DNA from: Rhodanobacteraceae bacterium
GTDB lineage: Bacteria; Pseudomonadota; Gammaproteobacteria; Xanthomonadales; Rhodanobacteraceae
Direction: 5' to 3'
Assembly: GCA_004299705.1 (NCBI GenBank)
Contig: SCQS01000034.1
Coordinates: 62,001-126,000 of the forward strand
DNA length: 64,000 nt
This document shows, one piece after another, positions 51,420-60,762 of the stretch. The position numbers and the translations under genes are program-made. The notes beneath the pieces are model-generated. The model was given only the letters and a program-made list of their open reading frames with translations, was not told the DNA's origin and did not search any database. Each line of letters opens with the position of its first letter. Positions within the stretch are counted from its first letter, which is position 1.

Positions 51420-52511
51420 ATGACGAGCCGCCCGCTGGCCGTCACCCCACACGCGCACGCCTCCCGGATGGCAGACGTACCTGCCATGAAGGCTTCGATG
51501 CAGCCCGCGCGCGCCCGTGTTCGCGTGTCCAGTCCCGGTTTTGGCACCGCGCCGATCGGGAACCTGTACACCGGGGTTGGCGAAGACGAAGCGCAAGCCG
51601 CGTTGCGGCGTGCGCTGCAGCTCGGCATCCATTATTTCGACACCGCGCCGTACTATGGCCACGGCCTCGCCGAACGCAGGCTCGGCAGGGCATTGGCCGA
51701 TGTGCCGTGCGGTACGTTCACGGTTTCGACCAAGGTTGGCCGGCGGATCGAACCCGATGCGGCGGCGAGTGGCCCGATCAACGACGGCTTCGCGGTCAGC
51801 GGCAGCCGTGCAGTATTCGATTACAGCCGCGACGGCGTGCTGCGTTCGTTCGAGGCCAGCCTGCAACGGCTCGCGCTGGATCGTGTCGAGATCCTGTTGC
51901 TGCACGATGTCGGTCGCCTGGCTCATGGTGAGCGCCATCCGCAGATGCTGCGCCAGGCGCTTGAGGAAGCATTGCCGGCGATGGCTGCGTTGCGTGACGC
52001 GGGCGCGGTCGATGCGATCGGTATCGGCGTCAACGAGGTCGAGGTGTGCCTGGAACTGATGCCGCGCTTCGACCTCGATTGCATCATGCTGGCGGGGCGC
52101 TACACCTTGCTCGAACAGTCCTCCGCGCTTGGCCTGCTGGCCGAAGCGCAGCGGCGCGGCGTGCGCGTGATCGTCGCCGGCCCTTACAACTCTGGCCTGC
52201 TCGGCAATCCCTATGGCCCTGGCGATACCTACGATTACGTGGCGGCAGGTGCCGGCGTGCTTGAACGCGCACGCGCGATCTACGCGGTCTGCGCGGAGCA
52301 GCGCGTCGACGTGGGTGCGGCCGCACTGCAGTTCCCGCTGGCGCACCCGGCGGTGGCGGCGGTAGTGGCCGGCATGCGCAACGTCGTGGAAGTGGAATGC
52401 ACGATCTCGCGCAGCAGCCAACGCCTGCCGGCGCGCATCTGGTCGCGCCTGCGTGGCGCCGGAATCATCGCCCTCGATGCACCCGTGCCCGACATGGAGC
52501 AAGGCACATGA
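51420..52511 (+). CDS. Aldo/keto reductase, probable L-fucose dehydrogenase
   Basis: A 363-residue NAD(P)-dependent enzyme of the AKR fold, predicted to oxidise L-fucose to fuconolactone. The catalytic tetrad is recognisable: Asp and Tyr in HYFDTAPYYGHGLAERRLG, Lys in VSTKVGRRI, His in ILLLHDVGR. GAPIGNLY-type opening GFGTAPIGNLYTG is shared with bacterial fucose and pyridoxal dehydrogenases. The start may be later (Met at MADVP or MKASMQ), since the first ~30 residues are unlike the family. The stop overlaps the SDR start (ATGA). Substrate assignment rests on the three fucose genes that follow. Confidence 0.85.
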   Translation: MTSRPLAVTPHAHASRMADVPAMKASMQPARARVRVSSPGFGTAPIGNLYTGVGEDEAQAALRRALQLGIHYFDTAPYYGHGLAERRLGRALADVPCGTFTVSTKVGRRIEPDAAASGPINDGFAVSGSRAVFDYSRDGVLRSFEASLQRLALDRVEILLLHDVGRLAHGERHPQMLRQALEEALPAMAALRDAGAVDAIGIGVNEVEVCLELMPRFDLDCIMLAGRYTLLEQSSALGLLAEAQRRGVRVIVAGPYNSGLLGNPYGPGDTYDYVAAGAGVLERARAIYAVCAEQRVDVGAAALQFPLAHPAVAAVVAGMRNVVEVECTISRSSQRLPARIWSRLRGAGIIALDAPVPDMEQGT

Positions 52512-53254
52512 GCGGAAGGCTGACCGGCAAGCATTGCCTCGTCACCGCCGCGGGCGCCGGCATCGGGCGCGCCACCGCGCTGGCGTTTGCACGCGAGGGC
52601 GCCGAGGTTCTGGCCACCGACATCGATGCGGCGGCGCTGCAGGCGTTGAAGGCAGGCAACGGTTCCCTGGATACGGCCGTGCTCGACGTCACCGATCCTG
52701 CACGAATCGCGGCGTTGGTTGCCGCGAATCCGGGGTTCGACGTGCTGTTCAACTGCGCGGGATACGTCCACGCCGGCACGATCCTCGATACCGACGAAGC
52801 CGCGTGGCGGCGTTCGTTCGCGGTCAACGTCGACTCGATGTTCCATCTTTGCAAGGCGGTGCTGCCGGGCATGCTGGCACGCGGTCGGGGCAGCATCGTC
52901 AACATGTCGTCGGTCGCTTCCAGCGTGAAGGGCGTGCCGAACCGCTTTGCCTACGGCGCGACCAAGGCCGCGGTGATCGGGCTGACCAAGGCCATCGCCG
53001 CCGATTGCGTTGCGCGTGGCGTGCGCTGCAACGCGCTCTGCCCAGGCACGGTCGCAACGCCTTCGCTCGCGCAGCGCATGGCCGCGATGGGCGGCGATCC
53101 CGACGCAGTGCGCAAGGGATTCATCGACCGTCAACCGATGGGCCGGCTGGGCGCGCCGGAAGAAATCGCCGCGCTCGCCGTGTATCTGGCGTCGGACGAG
53201 TCGGCGTTCACCACCGGCGCGATCCACGTTGTCGACGGCGGCTGGACGGATTAG
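52508..53254 (+). CDS. SDR dehydrogenase, probable 2-keto-3-deoxy-L-fuconate dehydrogenase
   Basis: A 248-residue short-chain dehydrogenase that should oxidise 2-keto-3-deoxy-L-fuconate to the 2,4-diketo acid. The cofactor loop is VTAAGAGIGRATAL with an acidic ATDID after strand 2, favouring NAD+. NCAGYVHAGTILD, the Ser of NMSSVASSV and YGATK (Tyr-x-x-x-Lys) complete the active site. The C-terminus GAIHVVDGGWTD is typical. It sits between the fucose dehydrogenase and the FAH gene, in pathway order. Confidence 0.9.
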   Translation: MSGRLTGKHCLVTAAGAGIGRATALAFAREGAEVLATDIDAAALQALKAGNGSLDTAVLDVTDPARIAALVAANPGFDVLFNCAGYVHAGTILDTDEAAWRRSFAVNVDSMFHLCKAVLPGMLARGRGSIVNMSSVASSVKGVPNRFAYGATKAAVIGLTKAIAADCVARGVRCNALCPGTVATPSLAQRMAAMGGDPDAVRKGFIDRQPMGRLGAPEEIAALAVYLASDESAFTTGAIHVVDGGWTD

Positions 53255-53264
53255 AGGATCGTCA

Positions 53265-54110
53265 ATGAAGCTGGTGCGTCATGGAGAAAAGGGGAGCGAG
53301 AGGCCTGGCCTGCTGGATGCCGACGGCGCCCTGCGCGATCTTTCCGCGGCGGTGCCGGACATCGCCGGCGATGCCTTGACGGACGCGGGTATCGCACGTT
53401 TGCGTTCACTCGATGCGGCATCGCTACCTGGGGTAAAGGGCGAGCCTCGGCTCGGCGCACCGGTCGCGGGTATCGGCAAGCTGATCTGCGTCGGTCTCAA
53501 CTACGCCGACCACGCGGCCGAATCCGGCCAGCCGGTTCCCGAACAGCCGGTGATTTTCATGAAGGCGACCAGCGCGATCGCAGGCCCGTTCGACGACGTG
53601 ATGATCCCGCAAGGGTCGAGCAAGACCGACTGGGAAGTCGAACTGGGCGTGGTGATCGGCAATGCTGCGCGCAACGTGTCGCGGGATACCGCCCTGGAGC
53701 ATGTCGCCGGCTATCTGATCGTCAACGACCTTTCCGAACGCGCATTCCAGTTCGACCATGGCGGCCAGTGGGTCAAGGGCAAGAGCTGCGACGGTTTCGG
53801 CCCGCTCGGTCCGTGGCTGGTGACGCGCGATGAAATTCCCGACCCGCAAAAACTTGCGATGTGGCTGAGCGTCAATGGCCACCGTTACCAGGATGGCAAC
53901 ACCCGCACGATGATCTTCGACGTGGCGACGCTGGTCAGCCACATCAGCCGTTACATGACGCTGCTGCCGGGCGACGTGATTTCGACCGGCACGCCGCCGG
54001 GCGTGGGCCTGGGCCAGAAACCACCGGTGTACCTGAAACCCGGCGACGTGATGGAGCTTGGAATCAGCGGTTTGGGGATGCAACGCCAGCGGACGGTCGC
54101 CGCGCGCTGA
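53265..54110 (+). CDS. FAH-family hydrolase, probable 2,4-diketo-3-deoxy-L-fuconate hydrolase
   Basis: A 281-residue fumarylacetoacetase-fold enzyme expected to split the diketo acid into pyruvate and L-lactate, ending the fucose pathway. The fold signature is [18 protein letters not shown], the metal-site acids are in [11 protein letters not shown], and [13 protein letters not shown] and [13 protein letters not shown] follow. ATG 53265 lies 10 bases after the SDR stop. FAH enzymes vary in substrate, so the assignment is contextual. Confidence 0.9.
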   Translation: MKLVRHGEKGSERPGLLDADGALRDLSAAVPDIAGDALTDAGIARLRSLDAASLPGVKGEPRLGAPVAGIGKLICVGLNYADHAAESGQPVPEQPVIFMKATSAIAGPFDDVMIPQGSSKTDWEVELGVVIGNAARNVSRDTALEHVAGYLIVNDLSERAFQFDHGGQWVKGKSCDGFGPLGPWLVTRDEIPDPQKLAMWLSVNGHRYQDGNTRTMIFDVATLVSHISRYMTLLPGDVISTGTPPGVGLGQKPPVYLKPGDVMELGISGLGMQRQRTVAAR

Positions 54111-54148
54111 TGCGCGCAATGCGGCGCTGCCGCAAAGGAAGCAAGAGA

Positions 54149-55483
54149 ATGTCCAGGATTGTCGCCCTCGATGCGCTCGATGTGCGCTTCCCGACCTCGC
54201 GCGACGGGATCGGCTCGGACGCGATGAACCGCGACCCGGATTACTCCGCGGCGTACGTGACATTGCGTACGGACGATCCATCCGGGCTTGCCGGCCATGC
54301 GCTGGTGTTCACGATCGGCCGCGGCAACGAAGTGCAGACCGCAGCGTTACGTGCATTGTCGCCGTTGGTGGTTGGGTGCGAAGTGTCGAGCGTGCTGGAC
54401 GACCCTGGCGCGTTCGCGCGCAGCCTCGCCGACGATTCGCAACTGCGCTGGCTTGGCCCCGAGAAGGGCGTGATGCACATGGCTGTCGGCGCCGTGGTCA
54501 ACGCCACGTGGGACATGGCGGCGCGGCGAGTGGAGATGCCGATGTGGCAGTACATCGCCAGTCTGTCGCCGGAACGCATCGTCGCGGCCATCGATTTTCG
54601 CTATATCAGCGACGCGCTCACGCCTGCCGAGGCGCTCGCCCTGCTGCGCCTTGCCGAACCTGGCCGGCGCGCGCGTACCGAAGCATTGTTGCAGCGCGGT
54701 TATCCCGCGTACACGACCTCGCCCGGCTGGCTGGGCTATGACGACGAAACGATGGCGCGGTTGGCGCGGCAGGCGGTGGCGGACGGTTTCCGTACCATCA
54801 AGCTGAAGGTGGGCGCGTGCATCGAGGACGACCTGCGCCGCCTGCGCCGCGTGCGCGAAGCGGTGGGTGACGATGTCGCGATCGCGGTGGATGCCAACCA
54901 GCGCTGGGACGCTGCGCAGGCGATCGGTTGGATCAACCGTTTGGCGCCGTTCAAGCCGGCGTGGGTCGAGGAGCCCACCAGTCCCGACGACATCCTCGGC
55001 CACACCGCGATCCGGCTGGCGGTGGCGCCGACCCCGATCTCGACCGGCGAGCACACCCACAACCGGGTGATGTTCAAGCAGTTCCTGCAGGCGCACGCGG
55101 TCAGCCTGCTGCAGATCGATGCGGCGCGCGTGGGCGGCGTCAACGAAATCCTGGCGATCCTGCTGCTGGCCGCGAAGTTCGGCGTACGGGTGTTCCCGCA
55201 CGCGGGCGGTGTCGGCCTCTGTGAAATGGTGCAGCATCTCGCGATGGCGGATTTCATCGCGATCAGCGGGGCGATGGAAGATCGTGCGATCGAATACGTC
55301 GATCACCTGCACGAGCATTTCGTCGACCCGGTGCGGATTCGAAACGGACGCTACCTGGCGCCGACGCGGCCGGGATTCTCGACGCGCATGCACGAGGCAC
55401 CGCTGCGCGAATACGCGTATCCCGAAGGCGGATTCTGGCGTGGCGAAGGTGTTGCGTCGGCATCCGCGCGTCGTTCATCCTGA
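54149..55483 (+). CDS. L-fuconate dehydratase (enolase superfamily)
   Basis: Dehydrates L-fuconate to 2-keto-3-deoxy-L-fuconate. The 444-residue protein closely resembles the characterised X. campestris enzyme as I recall it ([14 protein letters not shown]-type start, here [20 protein letters not shown]). Active-site residues fall at matching positions: Lys218/Lys220 in TIKLKVG, Asp248 in VDANQRW, Glu274-region [10 protein letters not shown], Glu301-region [10 protein letters not shown] and His in [12 protein letters not shown] 54149 follows GCAAGAGA. It is the best-supported enzyme of the pathway. Confidence 0.96.
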   Translation: MSRIVALDALDVRFPTSRDGIGSDAMNRDPDYSAAYVTLRTDDPSGLAGHALVFTIGRGNEVQTAALRALSPLVVGCEVSSVLDDPGAFARSLADDSQLRWLGPEKGVMHMAVGAVVNATWDMAARRVEMPMWQYIASLSPERIVAAIDFRYISDALTPAEALALLRLAEPGRRARTEALLQRGYPAYTTSPGWLGYDDETMARLARQAVADGFRTIKLKVGACIEDDLRRLRRVREAVGDDVAIAVDANQRWDAAQAIGWINRLAPFKPAWVEEPTSPDDILGHTAIRLAVAPTPISTGEHTHNRVMFKQFLQAHAVSLLQIDAARVGGVNEILAILLLAAKFGVRVFPHAGGVGLCEMVQHLAMADFIAISGAMEDRAIEYVDHLHEHFVDPVRIRNGRYLAPTRPGFSTRMHEAPLREYAYPEGGFWRGEGVASASARRSS

Positions 55484-55696
55484 ACAGGCAGCAAGGACCG
55501 TACGCGGGTTTGCTGCGCGTTCACTTTGCGCGGCCCGAATTCGATGCACATTCATCGGAACCCTTCACCATGGGAACCGACAGGGGCGTCCGGCACAGCC
55601 ATCCGCACGCCGCCACTGGAAACGGTTCCGGAAGATGCGCGGCAGCATGGAAGGCGTGTGTGTCCACCACGACAACTTCCGACGAGGAAACGCATC

Positions 55697-56149
55697 ATGA
55701 AAAACCGCATGTCAGTCATCGCCGCATCGTTGCTTGCAGCTTCGCTCGGTGCCAGCGCATTCGCGCAGGTTCCACCGCAGCAACAAACGCCGCCCGAGCA
55801 ACCGATGCCGCCGCAACAGCAAATGCCACCACAGCAGCAGATGCCACCACAGCAGCAGATGCCACCTGCCGCTTCGGCGAACGCGGCCAGCGGTGCATCG
55901 AGCTCCGCGACAGCGCACAAGATCAAGCGCGCACTGACGCGGCACGGGGTCACGGCCACCGGGGTCACCGTCGCGTTCAGCGATGGCACCGCGACGCTCA
56001 GCGGAACCGTTTACACCCAGCAGGACATCGCCAAGGCGAAAAAAGCCGCGATGCACGTCAGCGGCGTAACCCAGGTCGACGTCTCGGGCCTGCACGCGCG
56101 CAAGGGCCAGAGCCAGCAATCAGGACAGCCCCAATCTGGCCAGAGCTGA
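55697..56149 (+). CDS. Secreted BON-domain protein with MPPQQQ repeats
   Basis: A 150-residue periplasmic protein. The signal peptide MKNRMSVIAASLLAASLGASAFA is followed by a Pro/Gln tract holding three 18-base tandem repeats (55805-55858, unit MPPQQQ). A BON domain covers about 70-135 (HKIKRALTRHGVTATGVTVAFSDGTATLSGTVYTQQDIAKAKKAA). BON domains bind membranes or hydrophobic ligands and are common in stress proteins. GAGGAAA at 55684 is the ribosome site. It interrupts the fucose genes without an evident link to them. Confidence 0.88.
   Translation: MKNRMSVIAASLLAASLGASAFAQVPPQQQTPPEQPMPPQQQMPPQQQMPPQQQMPPAASANAASGASSSATAHKIKRALTRHGVTATGVTVAFSDGTATLSGTVYTQQDIAKAKKAAMHVSGVTQVDVSGLHARKGQSQQSGQPQSGQS
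55805..55858 (+). repeat. Three 18-base tandem repeats (MPPQQQ) in the BON gene
   Basis: Units begin at 55805, 55823 and 55841, the last two identical and the first differing at synonymous sites. Each encodes Met-Pro-Pro-Gln-Gln-Gln. The in-frame unit length lets copy number vary without breaking the gene. Confidence 0.9.
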
Positions 56150-56181
56150 TCGACACCCGCCCTGATGCTCGGTCAACCCTC

Positions 56182-56310
56182 TCGTCATTCTTGGGCGATC
56201 ACCGGCTGCATCGGTGATCGAACCCGGAATCTGCCTTTGAAGGTACCCGAAGCTAAGAGCAGATTCCGGGTTCGGCCTGCGCTGAAGCTGCAGACCGCCC
56301 CGGAATGACG
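56182..56310. repeat. Composite palindromic repeat (TCGTCATTC family), copy 3
   Basis: The 129-base element opens TCGTCATTCTTGGG and closes CCCCGGAATGACG. Inside is a perfect 16-base inverted repeat, CGAACCCGGAATCTGC (56219-56234) with its complement at 56259-56274. Its architecture (outer GTCATTC / GAATGAC ends, inner CCCGGAATC stem) matches the element at 62283-62409. It lies between convergent genes. Confidence 0.85.
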
Positions 56311-56381
56311 GGAAATGTTGCTTCCCGAGGTATAGCGCTTGTCAGGTTCAGCGGGGAGAGGGGCCTGCGGTGCGGCAACGC

Positions 56382-56741
56382 TCAAGCGTCGCGCACCAGC
56401 GGTGATTCACGCAACGAAAACAGCCGCGTCATCGGCAGCCACTTCTCGCCGGGTTTGGCGAACGGCAGTGCGCGTTGGAACCGCCACATCAGGGCTTCCC
56501 AAGCCTGCATGCGCGGATCGGCCGCATCGGCGGTGGCCTTGGCTTCGACCGAATAATCTTCGGGCACGTCCAGCACCATCACAAGGCGATTGCCGGCCCG
56601 GAAGATCTCCAGGTCAAGGATGCCGGCGGCGCGGATCGACGCCACGACTTCCGGCCAGATGTTTTCGGCCCGATGCCAGCGTTCGTATTCGGCAATCAAT
56701 TCGGGGTCGTCATGCAGGTCGAGGGCGTAATACAGGCGCAT
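56382..56741 (-). CDS. L-rhamnose mutarotase-family protein, probable L-fucose mutarotase
   Basis: A 119-residue protein of the RhaM/DUF718 family, which interconverts sugar anomers. Recognisable words are YYALDLHDDPELIAEYERWHRAENIWPEV (catalytic His region), GILDLEIFRAGNRLVMVLDV and the C-terminal MTRLFSLRE. Its start is one base past the fucP stop, so it is translated with the symporter. Together with the fucose enzymes this indicates a fucose mutarotase that feeds the right anomer to the dehydrogenase. Confidence 0.9.
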   Translation of the reverse strand: MRLYYALDLHDDPELIAEYERWHRAENIWPEVVASIRAAGILDLEIFRAGNRLVMVLDVPEDYSVEAKATADAADPRMQAWEALMWRFQRALPFAKPGEKWLPMTRLFSLRESPLVRDA

Positions 56742-56742
56742 G

Positions 56743-58047
56743 TCATTCCTTGGTCGTGGATGCACCGCCGCGCTGCACTGCAAACAACCACACCGCCACG
56801 AAGCAACCCAGCGGCACCAGCTCCGCGATATTGATGGACGCGGCATCGGAAATGGCACCGAGCAGCGGCGGCAGGACTGCGCCGCCGACGATGGCCATGA
56901 CCAGGAAAGATGCACCGGTCTTGCGTTCCGCGTCGTTGAAACCGTCCACGCCCAGCGCGAAGATCGTCGGATACATCACCGACATGAAAAAGCTCACCAG
57001 CACCAGCGCGACCAGCCCGGTCATCCCCGGCAGGGCCACGGCCAGCGCGCACAGCACGACGTTGATCGCGGCGAACGTAGCCAGCAACCGGCGCGGCGCG
57101 AAGAACTTCATCAACGCCGTGCCCGTGAAGCGCCCTGCCGCGAACAGCACCAGCGAGGCGACCAGGTAATCGGCGGCGCGTTTTTCCGGCGTGCCGGGCA
57201 GGGTGCCCTGGCAGTAGAAAATCAGGTAGCTCCATACGCAGGTTTGGGCTCCGACATAGAAAAACTGCGCCGCGACCGCGGAAAGGTAATGGCGGTTGCC
57301 CAGCAGACGACGCACGACGCGGTTGCCATCATCGGATGCGACCGTGGCGGTCGCGCGCGGGTGTTCGCCCCGCACCGGAATGTGCGTCAGCGCCAACAAC
57401 ACGGCCCAGCCTGCCACCACGGCGGCGATGACCAGGTATGGCGCCCGCACCGTCAGCAACTGGCTCGATGCGTACGCATGGCGCGCCGCGGGCGCCATCG
57501 CGGCCAGTTGCTCGGGCGTGTGCTCGACCCCGTTGAAGATGAAGCTGCGCCCAGCCACCACGGCCACGATCGCGCCGAGCGCGTTGAACGATTGTGCGAA
57601 GTTCAGTCGGCGCGCGCCGCCTTCGGGCGGGCCCAGCACCGTCACCAGCGGGTTGGCCGAGGTTTCGAGGAACGACAACCCGCTGGCGATGACGAACAGC
57701 CCGCACAGGAACACGCCGTAGCTTTGCATCGCGGCCGCCGGGTAGAACAGCAGCGCGCCGATGGCGAACAGCGCCAGTCCCACGAGGATGCCACTCTTGA
57801 AACCGTAGCGGCGCATGCACATGCCCGCAGGAATCGCGAGCACGAAATAACCCAGGTAGAACGCGCTTTGCACCAGCCCTGCCTGCAGGTTGGACAGTTC
57901 GAACGCGTTCTTGAACTGCTTGATCAGGATGTCGTTGAGGTTGTTGGCCAGCGCCCACAGGAAGAACAGACCGACGACCAGCGCGAACGCCAGCAGGGAT
58001 GCGCGTGCAGCGGGAGTTCGGGACGTGGTGGCGTCGGTGCTGGACAT
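56743..58047 (-). CDS. fucP: L-fucose:H+ symporter FucP
   Basis: A 434-residue major facilitator of the FucP/FHS family with 12 helices. FFLWALANNLNDILIKQFKNAF is the family's helix 1-2 signature, followed by YFVLAIPAGMCMRRYGFKSGI and GLSFLETSANPLVTVLGP. The ATG at 58047 (MSSTDATTS) is chosen; the frame runs on to 58197 without homology. It is divergent from the iclR gene and co-transcribed with the mutarotase. Confidence 0.94.
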   Translation of the reverse strand: MSSTDATTSRTPAARASLLAFALVVGLFFLWALANNLNDILIKQFKNAFELSNLQAGLVQSAFYLGYFVLAIPAGMCMRRYGFKSGILVGLALFAIGALLFYPAAAMQSYGVFLCGLFVIASGLSFLETSANPLVTVLGPPEGGARRLNFAQSFNALGAIVAVVAGRSFIFNGVEHTPEQLAAMAPAARHAYASSQLLTVRAPYLVIAAVVAGWAVLLALTHIPVRGEHPRATATVASDDGNRVVRRLLGNRHYLSAVAAQFFYVGAQTCVWSYLIFYCQGTLPGTPEKRAADYLVASLVLFAAGRFTGTALMKFFAPRRLLATFAAINVVLCALAVALPGMTGLVALVLVSFFMSVMYPTIFALGVDGFNDAERKTGASFLVMAIVGGAVLPPLLGAISDAASINIAELVPLGCFVAVWLFAVQRGGASTTKE

Positions 58048-58411
58048 GGCGAGGGTTGGAGTCCTCTCTTTCAAGGGTGAATCGGCACGCTTGCGGAACG
58101 ATGGTTCATCTGCCGGTGGGCGCGGGGAGCACGAGTCTGGACAGGGCGCCTGGCCTGGCAACGGATCGGGTTGGATGGTGTCTGGCGGCAAGTGCAATCC
58201 ACCCCCACCCCGGCCCTCCCTTGAATGGGAGGGAGCAAGTCATCTTCCGAAGCAATCGAAGAATCGCGGCCGCCGTGCTTGCCCTGTGGCGTGTTCCGTT
58301 CGATACTAGCTTGTGGATCGTTGTGTTGTAAATATAAAATCAAAATTCGTCAATGCATTGCATGGGGATGAACACCGCCCCGCCGATCACCAGCGCGAGC
58401 GAGTACGACGC
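58048..58411. promoter_or_regulatory. Divergent control region between fucP and iclR
   Basis: This 364-base gap should hold both promoters and the regulator's own site. The right end is strikingly A/T-rich (58320-58352, TTGTAAATATAAAATCAAAA), unlike the rest of the window. A 7-base hairpin CCCTCCC/GGGAGGG lies at 58214-58233 within a C-rich tract. No palindrome equal to the one at 51365 was found. Confidence 0.55.
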
Positions 58412-59164
58412 ATGCCGAAAATACCACCCAAGTACCGCGCGCCCGCCCTCGACAAGGGGCTGGACATCCTGGAACTTCTGGCGCGCACATCCGGGCCGCT
58501 CAGCATGACGGCCATCGCCGCGGCCATCGGTTATTCCAAGGGCGAAATCTTCCGGATGCTGCAGGTGCTGGAGGAGCGCGGCTACATCGCACGCGAGAAC
58601 GACGCGGGTTTCGTGTTGACCAATCGCCTGTTCCTGCTCGGTATGGAACGCCCGCCGGTGAAGACGCTCGTGGATGCCGCGTTGCCGGTGATGCACCGGC
58701 TTGCGCAGCAGGCGATGCAGGCCTGCCACCTGGTGGTGGCGTCGGGCGAGCAGATGGTGGTGATCGCGCGCGTCGAACCGCCGGGGGACGTTGGTTTCGT
58801 GGTGCGCGTGGGGCACCGCCTGCCGCTGGTGCATTCCACCTCCGGTGCGGTGCTGTTCGCGTTCCAGCGCAAGGAAATGCGCGCGCGTTGGATGGACGCG
58901 CTGGACGCGGCCGGCGTGAAATTTGCGCGCAAACGCTTCGTCGCTCAGGCCGACGCGATTCGCAACCAGGGTTACGCGATGCTTCCCAGTGGCGACGTGG
59001 ACGCGGTGACCGACCTGTCGGCACCGATCCTGCGGCACGGCAGCGCCGCCGGCGCGCTCACGATTCCCTATGTCGAACGGCGTCCGGTGAAGGTTGCCAT
59101 GAAGACGGCGCTGGAGCGCCTGCGCGCCGCGGTCGCGGACATCTCACGCGAGTTGACGGCATGA
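58412..59164 (+). CDS. IclR-family transcriptional regulator
   Basis: A 250-residue regulator with an N-terminal winged helix (about 10-70: LDKGLDILELLARTSGPLSMTAIAAAIGYSKGEIFRMLQVLEERGYI) and a C-terminal effector domain (about 85-245, including HLVVASGEQMVVIARVE and DVDAVTDLSAPILRHG). It lies between fucP and two fucosidase genes, so a fucose intermediate is its likely ligand. Whether it represses or activates is not visible. ATG 58412 is used; in-frame GTG 58313 would add 33 residues. Confidence 0.92.
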   Translation: MPKIPPKYRAPALDKGLDILELLARTSGPLSMTAIAAAIGYSKGEIFRMLQVLEERGYIARENDAGFVLTNRLFLLGMERPPVKTLVDAALPVMHRLAQQAMQACHLVVASGEQMVVIARVEPPGDVGFVVRVGHRLPLVHSTSGAVLFAFQRKEMRARWMDALDAAGVKFARKRFVAQADAIRNQGYAMLPSGDVDAVTDLSAPILRHGSAAGALTIPYVERRPVKVAMKTALERLRAAVADISRELTA

Positions 59165-59174
59165 GGCTGCGCTG

Positions 59175-60572
59175 ATGAGGCGCTGGCTGGTCATGCTGGT
59201 TTGGGCACTCGCCGCAGCCGGTGCGGCCAGCGTGCCTGCTGCCGCCGCTGCCGAGAGCCATGACACCACGCAGCCAGCAGCGCCGAGTTACAACCAGCGA
59301 ATGCAATGGTTCGCCGATGCCAAGTTCGGCATCTTCATCCATTGGGGCATCTACTCGGTCGACGGCATCACCGAGTCGTGGTCGTTCTTCGACGGCGACA
59401 TTCCCTACGTCGACTACATGAAGCAGTTGCACGGCTTCACCGCGAGCCATTACGACCCGCAGGCCTGGGCGAATCTGATCAAGGCCAGCGGCGCGCGCTA
59501 CGCGGTGTTGACCGCCAAGCATCATGACGGTGTCGCGTTGTGGCCGACGAAGCGCGGACTCAACGTGGTCAAGGACACGCCCGCGCACCGCGATCTGGTG
59601 GGGCCGTTCGTCAAGGCACTGCGCAAGGACGATCTGAAAGTCGGGTTGTATTTCTCGTTGATCGATTGGTCTTCACCGCTTTATCCGGCTTTCACCCACG
59701 ACCAGACCCGCTACAGGATCGAGGACGATCCGGCGCGCTGGACCCGGTTCGTCACGTATTACCAGGACCAAGTACACGACCTGACGCGTCGTTACCACCC
59801 GGACCTGTACTGGTTCGACGGCGACTGGGAGCACACGCCGGCGCAATGGCACACGAAACAGTTGCGCGAGTGGATCCTCGCGCACAATCCCGATGCGATC
59901 ATGAACTCGCGGCTTGCAGGTTACGGCGATTACGGCACGCCGGAGCAGGGCGTGCCGATCGCGCGGCCGCCCTACAAGTACTGGGAGTTGTGCCTGACCA
60001 TGAACAATTCGTGGGGCTGGCAGCCGCACGACCATCACTTCAAATCGGTCGATGAATTGATCCGCATCCTCGCCGATACCGCGGGCATGGGCGGCAACCT
60101 GCTGCTGGACATCGGCCCGCGCGCCGACGGCACGATTCCCAAGATCGAATCAGACACGCTCAAACAGATCGGCCAGTGGCTGGGCAAGAACGGTGAAGCG
60201 ATTTATGGCACGGTCGCCGGCATCCCGAAGGATTACTACGAAGGCGCCAGCACCTTGTCGAAGGATCGCAAGACGCTGTACCTGTTCATCGACGGCAATC
60301 CAGAAGGGCCGGTGCTGGTCAAGGGACTGACGAACCGCGTGGTGCGTGCGTGGGTGGTCGGCAACGGCACCATCCTGAGTCCGCAGCGGGTCGGCGCCAC
60401 GCTCGGCACCGCGCCGGCACTGCTGTATGTCCACGTGCCCGCAGACGAGCTCGATCCCCAGCACGTCACCGCGATCGCGCTGCAACTGGACGGCCCGATC
60501 AAGCTGTATCGCGACACCGCCAAGCCGGCGCAACTGGATCCAGACGAACCCACGATGCGTACGGTGAATTGA
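59175..60572 (+). CDS. GH29 alpha-L-fucosidase (first, Sec leader)
   Basis: A 465-residue exported fucosidase. The signal peptide MRRWLVMLVWALAAAGAASVPAAAAA is Sec-type. The GH29 barrel has WFADAKFGIFIHWGIYSV, AVLTAKHHDGVALWP and the nucleophile Asp215 in LYWFDGDWEH. The C-terminal beta domain ends near residue 460. It starts 10 bases after iclR and is likely in its transcript. With the nearby PNGase A it probably removes alpha-1,3/4 or alpha-1,6 fucose from N-glycans. Confidence 0.95.
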   Translation: MRRWLVMLVWALAAAGAASVPAAAAAESHDTTQPAAPSYNQRMQWFADAKFGIFIHWGIYSVDGITESWSFFDGDIPYVDYMKQLHGFTASHYDPQAWANLIKASGARYAVLTAKHHDGVALWPTKRGLNVVKDTPAHRDLVGPFVKALRKDDLKVGLYFSLIDWSSPLYPAFTHDQTRYRIEDDPARWTRFVTYYQDQVHDLTRRYHPDLYWFDGDWEHTPAQWHTKQLREWILAHNPDAIMNSRLAGYGDYGTPEQGVPIARPPYKYWELCLTMNNSWGWQPHDHHFKSVDELIRILADTAGMGGNLLLDIGPRADGTIPKIESDTLKQIGQWLGKNGEAIYGTVAGIPKDYYEGASTLSKDRKTLYLFIDGNPEGPVLVKGLTNRVVRAWVVGNGTILSPQRVGATLGTAPALLYVHVPADELDPQHVTAIALQLDGPIKLYRDTAKPAQLDPDEPTMRTVN

Positions 60573-60632
60573 CCCAAGGTTATGCGGCTCGCGCAGGTTG
60601 GGTTGAGTCCGGGCCGCATTTTTGCCGTCCCT

Positions 60633-60670
60633 GGCACTGGGTCCCGGCCAGTCCATGGCCGGGATGACGG
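60633..60670. repeat. Short palindromic repeat fragment between the fucosidases
   Basis: GCACTGGGTCCCGGCCA (ending 60650) and TGGCCGGGATGACGG give a perfect 8-base stem (60643-60650 with 60656-60663). The words CACTGGG and CGGGATGACG are shared with the long composite repeats, so this looks like a solo end of that family. It lies in the 190-base gap before the second fucosidase. Confidence 0.65.
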
Positions 60671-60762
60671 AACCCCAACGCGATGCGCGTTGGGGTTCGC
60701 ATGAAGCCGCTCACCCCAACCTACCGGCTGCCGCAAAATGTAATCGAGAGGAACGTCAAGTC

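Noticed and set aside
55805-55866. Regular 18-base repeats considered as a CRISPR-like array.
   Set aside because: The units are contiguous without spacers and encode MPPQQQ in frame within a secreted protein.
58313-58411. A GTG start at 58313 for the IclR gene.
   Set aside because: It would add 33 residues read from the A/T-rich promoter region with no similarity to IclR proteins; ATG 58412 gives the normal length.
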